DNA from: Diogma glabrata
Taxonomy: Eukaryota; Arthropoda; Insecta; Diptera; Cylindrotomidae
Length of the DNA: 64,000 bases
Direction of reading: 5' to 3'
Assembly (NCBI GenBank): GCA_963693315.1
Contig: OY856188.1
Span: forward strand, 250,623,394-250,687,393
The notes under the pieces are model-generated. The model was not told where the DNA came from, made no database searches, and saw only the letters and a list, made by a program, of their open reading frames with translations. Of the stretch, positions 56,915-64,000 are shown piece by piece (position 1 is the stretch's first letter; the number at the start of each line of letters is the position of its first letter). The position numbers and the translations under genes are program-made.

Positions 56915-57010
56915 ACATGATGTTGTAGGACTCAGGTCTTCTAGCTTCTATGTTTTGTTTGGACAGACATTGTAATTTCTATTACGCAACACTTTTTATT
57001 CAAAACAAAA
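56915..57010 (+). mobile_element. Minimal CR1-B 3' tail
   Basis: ATGTTGTAGGACTCAGGTCTT, TCTATGTTTTGTTTGGACA and CTATTACGCAACACTTTTTATT follow the CR1-B terminus in order, ending in an A-rich tail (CAAAACAAAA). It has fewer than 100 bases and decayed hairpin arms. Confidence 0.6.
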
Positions 57011-57298
57011 TAGCGGGCGAGACTCATTGAAGTTTGTGAATGAATTGGTTATAAATTTTTTGCTGTCGTCCTTTTTAACACTATTCCATGGTAGTATTTT
57101 TGGTTGTTATTTGTAGTTTCACAATAAAGCATTCTATCAACAAATCATTATAAAAAACCATTGAAAAATTTTTGAAAAAACGATGTGTTATTGCTACAAT
57201 TAGAAATTTATATTTGTTACACGCCAGTTTTGTATTTGTTGAAATTTGAAAAGTTTACCAAGTTAACCGTTGTTATGACAATTTTGGTTTGTTTATTA
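57011..57298. other. No recognisable gene
   Basis: Short AT-rich interval before the next MITE; nothing identified. Confidence 0.4.
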
Positions 57299-57305
57299 TA
57301 TCAAA

Positions 57306-57454
57306 ACGCACTAGTGCGTAATAAATATATTACGTGTCTGGTACCTAGGTGAGTAATGAACGACCTTCATAATTATTATGAGTTATCAGTTATTTATTAT
57401 GATAAAATCACCAAGGTGCCAGTAACGTAATATATTTATTACGCACTAGAGCGT
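57306..57454. mobile_element. MITE of 149 bp
   Basis: The inverted arms start ACGCACTAGTGCGTAATAAA and end as its near complement (...TTTATTACGCACTAGAGCGT). They extend about 46 bases through ATATTACG and CTGG-ACCT-GGTGA. The flanks are TATCAAA (57,299-57,305) and TATGAAA (57,455-57,461), a probable 7-bp duplication with one change. Confidence 0.7.
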
Positions 57455-57461
57455 TATGAAA

Positions 57462-58122
57462 TAATATGCAAACCATTAAATTACTAAAAACTGTACCATA
57501 AATGACAATTTCTAGTTTGATCGAAGAAAAAATCTATTGATCTACAATTATGGGAGACACAGCCCAACTAGCTAAATAACTCTCATCAGAAGTACACTGG
57601 CTCAATCTCCGAACAAGTTACAACCTTTTCAATTTTTAAAACCGATTTTTCATTCATTTTGGATAGTTAAATCCAGTTCTTGTTCTGGAGTCACCCCTGC
57701 AGTTATTTAACAACGTCACTTTGTTTGATGACATTAACAAGCAAAATCTTGGGCACAACTTCAAAAAACATAATAGCAATAAAAACACAAAATGCGAGTT
57801 ACTCATCTGAAAACTTTCTAGTCATGTCTCACATGACCTAAGGGATTTTTAAAGATTTCTTTGCGTACTTTCTATATGGCCCAGTTGGAATCGGAATTTA
57901 GGAATTTTATGTACAAAAAAGTTTATAGAAACCACCGTTAGGCTGAAATAAGGAGAACGAAAAACAAAATTGTCGGTCGGTAAACAGAAATTACAATAGT
58001 GGTATATCTGTACTGTAACAACTTCCGTGGACAAAAGAATTGAGTTGATTAAACAGATTCATCTATTAAAACCCTCGTTCTTAGTCAAATTAGGAGTTTC
58101 TTTTACTCGTGTGGACCGAGTG
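57462..58122. other. No recognisable gene
   Basis: AT-rich sequence between two MITEs. No supported feature. Confidence 0.4.
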
Positions 58123-58125
58123 TAA

Positions 58126-58750
58126 TAGTACGCTCACACTAGCATCGAAATTACGTAATTTCGTCTGTGTAATTTCGAAATTACGAGACCTGTTCACACT
58201 GCAATTTATCATAACTTCGTTTGATATTTCATTTTTTAATCGACAAAAAATCAAGCTTGGTTTGTTGTTTTATTGCATTTAAGAGTGAGTAATGAATTAA
58301 AAATTTATTTAAATATACTAAAAACGTAATTGGTGTATTAACAAAACTTACAAAAAAAATAAATTTTATTAGTAATGCTCTTGATGCGCGATCAGAAAAT
58401 TTCTTCAAAACATTATGCGCTTAAAAAACGTAATTCCATATATTGATTTATAAATAATCTTCAACCAATCGTCAAATTTTTTTTTTATCTTTGCGTTTTT
58501 AATAATTAGGGTTTTCATATTTCACCATTGTTTTTCATTTTATTAATTCAGCATTGGAATATTCCAGTGCTGAATATAATTGGGACTATGTTGATACCAA
58601 TTCAACGTAATTTCGATCATAATTTCATCGAAATTGCTCTGAAATGACATGATTTCAAAATGATCTCAATGTATGGGAAATCATGTAATTTCAATTGAAA
58701 TCACGAACCAACCGAAATTACGTAATTTCGATGCCAGTGTGAACGTACTA
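58126..58750. mobile_element. PIF/Harbinger-like MITE of 625 bp with TAA duplication
   Basis: Termini TAGTACGCTCACACTAGCAT and its near complement (ATGCCAGTGTGAACGTACTA) form inverted repeats of about 38 bases including GAAATTACGTAATTTCG. TAA flanks at 58,123-58,125 and 58,751-58,753 fit the 3-bp TWA preference of PIF/Harbinger. AATTTCGAAATTACG-type motifs are repeated inside. No coding capacity. Confidence 0.75.
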
Positions 58751-58854
58751 TAAGAGATTGTGGCAAAGTGAGAATGTACAACTAATAGATTAGATTAAAC
58801 TAAAATTCGGTGGTTATATTTTGTTCTGCGACCAAAATGTTTTATTGTACCCCA

Positions 58855-59110
58855 CCCTACTACTCCCGGGTGAATACCTAGCTAGAGCACCTCCTCCAGT
58901 CGAGCCGCCTTCAGGAACTTCAGGATATGGAGAGGGCTAAGTTTATGCAGGTCATGCTCGTCAATGTACCACTCCCCCAGATGAAACCTTCTCGTGAGAT
59001 CAAGGTTCCACAATCTTTTAGAAGATGGACGGGGTCTCTCTTATTCCTATTTAACCTACAGCACATTACTGCTCTTTTTTGATTGAACGATCCAATCATG
59101 TACAATTAAT
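58855..59110 (-). pseudogene. 3' end fragment of an RNase H-type LINE (I/R1 group)
   Basis: On the minus strand VHLLKDCGTLISREG is followed, after a frameshift, by LHILKFLKAARLEEVL and a stop. This CCHC-plus-tail ending is common to I/R1-type LINE ORF2 proteins. A GGGTGGGGTA motif after the stop also occurs at 13,840, after the decayed LINE of the same type. Short and broken. Confidence 0.5.
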
Positions 59111-60043
59111 AACTATATCAAAGTCTGGACGTTCTGGTTCAGTTTAATCAGAATACTGAGCTATGAAAACAATACGGAAAATCGACACGGTGGCCACTAT
59201 AAACCTATCTACCGTATGCATCTATCATACTACTTCCTCCTTTTCATGTAGGAATTGCAAATCATGTGACGATGCATGCAAAGCAACAAATTTGGTTATC
59301 ATAATTGGCCACATCGCTAACTTATATTATGATGTCTATGTGTATCATTTTTAGAGTCAAACTTGGCAATCATAAAAATCAGAGTAAAAACCACCATTGT
59401 GACTTTTGAACGTCGAAAGCCACAGACATCTCTCTAGTATATAGGTCTACATCAGAATCCTTAAGGAGTTTGAGGAGGACCACGAAATTATTTATGAGTT
59501 TTTATAAGAGTCTCTAATATGATTCCACTTTGAGCACATCGAAATTACTTGAAAACTTGAAAACGGCTGAGTGAACGAGCGGAAACAAATCGATAAAATT
59601 ATTTAAAGAATAATCAGATATTTAAGGACAGTTGAACTATCACCAAAAATATCAATTGGCTTTTAAGCAGAAGTAAAACTTTGCTGCGTTTAAGGAGTCG
59701 TATTTAATTTTCTTGACTTTAACATGGACCACTTCCTTAGCAAACTAAACGATAAGTTGCCTTAGAAATATAGGGTAGCCGATAACCTTATATAAAAACT
59801 ATGTCTATTCGAAGGGACTTTAAAACATTTTGACAAAATTATGAAATGCGCCTCAAATTGGCATCTAAAACTTTTGGTTATTTAAAGAAAATAATGCACA
59901 AAAGTCCTGTATTCTAACTCGAAAAACCGTAATTTTAATAAATCGTCAAAATCTTTGACTTTCTTAAGAAAAATAACAAATTTTTAGAAAACTAATGATA
60001 TATTTTATCAAGCAAATCATTAGAAATATGACATAATAATATA
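59111..60043. other. No recognisable gene
   Basis: AT-rich sequence on the left flank of the palindrome. A 63-codon open stretch at 59,163-59,354 is cysteine-containing but unrecognised. Confidence 0.45.
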
Positions 60044-60046
60044 TTA

Positions 60047-60486
60047 CTAGGAAGGCCCGGCGTGCTTCGCTACGCTTATAAATAAAGTTTTTGCGTAGAC
60101 ATTTTGTTGACGTAGAAGCAATGATTTCAAAAAGTGGTAACGAGAAATGCTAGCATATAATTTTTAATTTTTCTTTTTAAATATATGAATGAAAAATAAT
60201 CAGAACTCTAGCTGATCAGTTCGGATATATGAAAAATTAGCGATCAAATAAGTTTTCAAGTAAGCTTATTTTATCTCTCACTTATTTGATCGCTAATTTT
60301 TCATATATCCGAACTGATCAGCTAGAGTTCTGATTATTTTTCATTCATATATTTAAAAAGAAAAATTAAAAATTATATGCTAGCATTTCTCGTTACCACT
60401 TTTTGAAATCATTGCTTCTACGTCAACAAAATGTCTACGCAAAAACTTTATTTATAAGCGTAGCGAAGCACGCCGGGCCTTCCTAG
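60047..60486. mobile_element. Snap-back palindrome: two about 206-bp arms with no mismatch seen, TTA flanks
   Basis: CTAGGAAGGCCCGGCGTGC at the left is mirrored by GCACGCCGGGCCTTCCTAG at the right. Reading inward, I found no mismatch down to CGATCAAATAAG (60,241-60,252) / CTTATTTGATCG (60,281-60,292). The loop is 28 bases and the symmetry axis is constant at 60,266.5. TTA lies on both sides (60,044-60,046 and 60,487-60,489), as for PIF/Harbinger-type insertion. It contains no protein frame of its own; codons read through it are artefacts. Confidence 0.85.
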
Positions 60487-60950
60487 TTAATTTTAAAGCA
60501 TGAATAGAACACATTGAAATTTCATCTATAATAATGATTGATGCATTATTAATATATGTGCCATGTACACTGTTTGGAGTTATATTTGGCATTGAATTCT
60601 CTAATAATGGAATTGGTAATTTGAAAACATTATGCAAAGTTCGCCCCCCAATCAAAAGAGTTGATGCAATACCACTGAAGGCAGTTACAATACACGAAAG
60701 ATTTAGTGAATTAAATTTATGAATGATTGCCGTTTGAACAAAAGTTTTGCCACAACCTGCATGAGCTGTCAAGAAAAAAAGCTAAAGCATTCGGAGGAAC
60801 ATTCAAACCACAGATAAATGCAAATAATTGACGAAACTGTGTAATTTGGCCCTGATACGGAGCCACGTATGTAATTGATTCACTTCGTGAATCGGATTGG
60901 ACTTTTATCACTTTGTTTCTGTTCAATATACTGTTAAAACTATACAAATC
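60487..60950 (-). pseudogene. Pif1-like helicase fragment (Helitron-type?)
   Basis: The minus strand shows FRQLFAFICGLNVPPNALAF, then after a one-base change in a T/A run (about 60,775) a Walker A AHAGCGKTF, VTAFSGIASTLLIGGRTLHN, and Walker B IIIIDEISM followed by HALKL, where the palindrome begins. This order is that of Pif1-family helicases, which occur as host genes and in Helitrons. Everything downstream of Walker B is absent: sequence left of the palindrome does not continue the protein. No Rep domain is visible, so Helitron origin is only likely. Confidence 0.65.
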
Positions 60951-61875
60951 ACAAGCACATCTGATATTCCATCGTTTTTATAGTAGGAAAAAAAATAAAA
61001 GTTAAAGCAAAGGAGATCACTCCCGCCATCCGGATTGTCCCTACACGGATCTTAAATTTTGGAAATCTCTTATTATTCTTCAATTAGCCTATCATTCTAA
61101 AAACTAAGTTGAACCACATAAAAAAATATATATTAACATATTACATATATTAACACCTTAATGAATCTACTGAATTTTTCTAAAATCAACTCTGAAAATA
61201 TTTGTTTGAAGCACAAATATGGAATGAATTTTTAAAAATATCCAATTGGAAAAAATGTGATTTTTCCTTTTTTACATCTTATGATATCAAAACAAATCGG
61301 GTAATATTGAAAATTCAGCAAAGATTAATAACGACAACGACATCTGTTCGCTAGAATTGGAAATAAAATTGAGTACGTTCGTTTGCTTTTTATAGTATAT
61401 TCAAAATTTAACTAGCAGTTAAGTTTTAGAAAATTTTAAAATTATTGTTAATGTAAAAATGAACGGAAACTAATGAAATATATTTCTATTGAATTGAAAA
61501 CAAAGAGGAATTTGGTTTTATTATTGTTTTGCGATTATTGCGATCGTTACACCATGAATTCAAGGTAAAAATCAAGATTTCTACTCTTGAAATCACAAAA
61601 ACGTCGCCATCCCCTCCATGACAGAAAACCACCGAACTACTTCCACCTATTAAACTGTATCTGGGATCGAGATACCCACAGCCACTGGCCTCAAGACCGA
61701 TGACCGGTTCCAATACTCATGAAGTCCTTAAGAACTTCACTGAGCATTGAGACCGACCATCCATCCGAACGCCAGCACCATGGACACCCCGATACAACCA
61801 GTAAGTATGACCTGAAGATGTGAACCCCAGAGACGACAATCAGCCAGAGGAACAACCCTACCTAACGAAAAGACA
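60951..61875. other. AT-rich interval; possible 3' LTR of the right-hand gypsy element
   Basis: Downstream of the minus-strand gypsy pol. A purine-rich patch on the minus strand (GGAGGGGATGGCGACG, near 61,600-61,620) could be a polypurine tract, which would place a 3' LTR to its left. With no second LTR in the window this cannot be confirmed. The minus-strand open stretch at 61,486-61,713 crosses this patch and is not accepted as a gene. Confidence 0.35.
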
Positions 61876-64000
61876 TCATTCCCTGATGTCTTTCGCGTGA
61901 TGGACTCCAAGATTCTTACCGCTCATATCTGTGCACTCGTAGAGTACATTTCCAATCTTAGTCTTAATCATTGCAGGTTAGAACTTTGGAGCCAATTTTG
62001 CCGAGAATTTTTTTGTAGCGTCACTCAAATAATGTTGCCGTACAAACACACGTTGTTGTGGTTGAAAAGTCCGTAGTTTAGATCGCAGGTTGTACTGATG
62101 TTGCGATTTCTTAAAAGCTGCTTTTAAATTTTGTTGAACCCGGTTCCTGAGCAGAGTTAAATGATCAGAACGATCTAATTCCTCACCAGCATCTTCACCA
62201 AGCTGCTGTAGTGATCTCAACAATTGGTAAGTATTTCCATCCGAGATTGGATGTTGACCAAATAATAGATAGTACGGTGAGTACTTGGTAGCAGAATGTA
62301 CTGCAGCCCGCAGTGCATATGCGATTTCACCAATTTGTGAATCCCACTTGGTGTGTTGACCTTTTATGAACGCTCGAATTGCTGCTAGAACTGACCTATT
62401 GACCCGCTCTGACGCGTTGCTTTGAGGACTATAGACACCGGTCCTAATGTGTTTAATGCCGAAATCTGACAAAAGACTTTGAAAGTTCCTACTAGTGAGC
62501 TGCTTGCCATTGTCACTGTGTAGAAACTCTGGTACCCCATATGTAAGAAACACTTCATTCCTCAGAAAAGCATTCACCTTCGGTGAAGTTGCGTTTCTAA
62601 GTGGTTTCAGTAGTACAAACTTCGTAGCATGATCCAGAACTATCAGTAACAACGTATTCCCAAGTGTAGAACGAGGATACGGTCCCAAAAAATCTATATA
62701 GACTCTCTGCCATGGACGTGCTGTTTCGAATTGATATTGCATCGGAGGACGCAATATCTGATTCGTGGATTTTGTTTGTTTACATGTGTCGCAGGACACA
62801 ACATAGTTGTGTACCTGTGACGCCATGCCCGGCCAATAATAAAGACGTCGAAGTAATTCTAACGTCTTTTTCACACCTCCATGAGCAGCAGTACTATCAT
62901 CGTGATGTTTCTGAATCATGTTTGAAGTCATCGGTTTTGGTACCCAGAGTTTCCACACAGGAACATCGTTAGGTATTGCAGCAGGTTTTGGCTCAATACG
63001 TATGTATAGCTTATCATCCACGACTTTAACAGATGGAAAGTCCTTGGGTGATGATTGAACTTTAGCTATCATATCCGTATATTCGTGGTGCCGAAAACCT
63101 TCATTGTCGATTTTAATTTCATTAATGTGATGTACTAATGCTTCCGTCAATTCCTCGTGTGTATCGTCATAAAGACGTGATAGAGCATCAGGGACTATAT
63201 TTTGGGTACCTTTTTGGTGGACAATGGTAAAATCCATATGTTGGAGTTTTAGGCTCCACCTGGCCAGACGGCCACTCAAGTCCTTCTGTGACATAAGCCA
63301 CTTCAGACTTGAGTGATCAGTCACAATTGTAAATCGGTGACCTTCAACATAGCCCCTGAATTTCTTCACACTCAGAATTGCCGCAAGACATTCCAGCTCA
63401 GAAACCGAATAGTTTCGTTGAGCTTTATTAAGTTTTTTCGACATGAAGGCTATTGGACACTCTTGTCCGTCCTCGTCGATCTGATACAGTACACTACCTA
63501 TCCCTGTCAGACTCGCATCGCATCTAATAAAGAACTCTTTATTATAATCAGGGTTTACTAATACCGGTGCTGTAGTCAGCAATCGTTTTAAATTTTCGAA
63601 AGCAGCTTGCGCTTCCAATGTCCATTTCAATTTTCCAGAACTTTTCTTTAATAAATCCGTTATCGGTGATACCACGCTTGCGTAGTTTGGTATGAAACTT
63701 TGGTACCAACCAGCCATTCCTAATAGTCTACGTATTTGTTTTACTGTAGATGGAGCTGGATACTCTGCTACAGCTCTTACCTTGTCAGGGTCTGTTCGAA
63801 GACCATCTTCACCAACCAAAAATCCCAAGTATTTCACCTCTCTCAGAACAAATTTACTTTTCTTGAGGTTTATTGTTAACCCAGCCGCTCTTAACAATGA
63901 AGAGACTTTGGACAGCAACTCCATATGTTCCTGGAACGTGGAAGAGACTACCAATAGATCATCTAAATAAACAAAGACATTTTCGTGATATTGATGTGGT
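61876..64000 (-). pseudogene. pol: Gypsy-type pol, partial at the right edge, one late in-frame stop
   Basis: The frame enters from beyond 64,000. Order: RT YLDDLLVV box and LGFLVGEDGL; RNase H with RCDASLTGIGSVLYQ, SELECLA and TDHSSL; an HHCC finger ending CDTCKQTK; integrase VYIDFLGPY, LHSDNG and SERVNRS, with 34 residues by my count between the last two acidic residues; then LFGQHPISD. A TAA at 61,978-61,980 stops it after KLAPKF. The same frame continues with family-like sequence (IGNVLYECTDM, GVHHAKDI) to a natural-looking stop at 61,876-61,878, so a single substitution truncates the last 34 codons. It is a different family from the 2.5-8.4 kb element. Confidence 0.85.

Overview
This window looks like AT-rich nuclear DNA of an animal, most likely an insect or other arthropod. 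I see no host gene, no rRNA, no functional tRNA, no CRISPR array and no bacterial-style operon. Nearly every coding stretch belongs to a transposable element: Ty3/gypsy LTR elements, LINEs of the RTE, CR1/L2, Jockey and I/R1 types, hAT and long-TIR DNA transposons, and MITEs. Family names such as CR1-A, CR1-B, RTE-1 and LINE-X are local labels used only here.

Layout, left half. A shrunken RTE LINE lies at 24-1914. A complete, very young Ty3/gypsy element (2490-8404) follows, with 650-bp LTRs differing at about three positions, CACT target duplications, gag, a textbook -1 frameshift signal and pol. Then come a CR1-A tail (9.8-10.1 kb), a long-TIR DNA transposon with an unclassified transposase relic (10.56-12.26 kb), a decayed RNase H-bearing LINE (12.3-13.8 kb) and a satellite block (13.9-14.6 kb). 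Further right are a small MITE (16.0 kb), an interlocked inverted-repeat complex (19.8-20.7 kb), a hAT element with an 8-bp duplication inserted into a tRNA-like sequence (21.3-22.2 kb), a CR1-B tail, and a minisatellite-bearing element (24.9-26.4 kb).

Layout, right half. A CR1-A LINE (26.92-29.40 kb) is inserted inside another LINE (LINE-X), splitting it. An apparently intact RTE with 13-bp target duplications sits at 34.55-37.97 kb, and a foldback element at 38.2-39.2 kb. A full-length Jockey element (39.97-44.33 kb) lies inside the 3' UTR of a CR1-B copy and has a 15-bp target duplication. A second long-TIR transposon (48.8-50.6 kb) carries a CR1-B insertion in its right arm. A second minisatellite element, inverted relative to the first, spans 51.2-53.4 kb and also has a CR1-B inside. 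An inverted satellite block (53.7-54.5 kb), MITEs (57.3 and 58.1 kb), a near-perfect 440-bp palindrome (60.05-60.49 kb) next to a Pif1-like helicase fragment, and a second gypsy pol running off the right edge (61.9-64.0 kb, minus strand) complete the window.

The target-site duplications give a relative history: CR1-B copies landed in older DNA transposons, Jockey then landed in a CR1-B copy, and the 2.5-8.4 kb gypsy element is among the youngest insertions. All family calls come from reading motifs by eye; no database search was possible.
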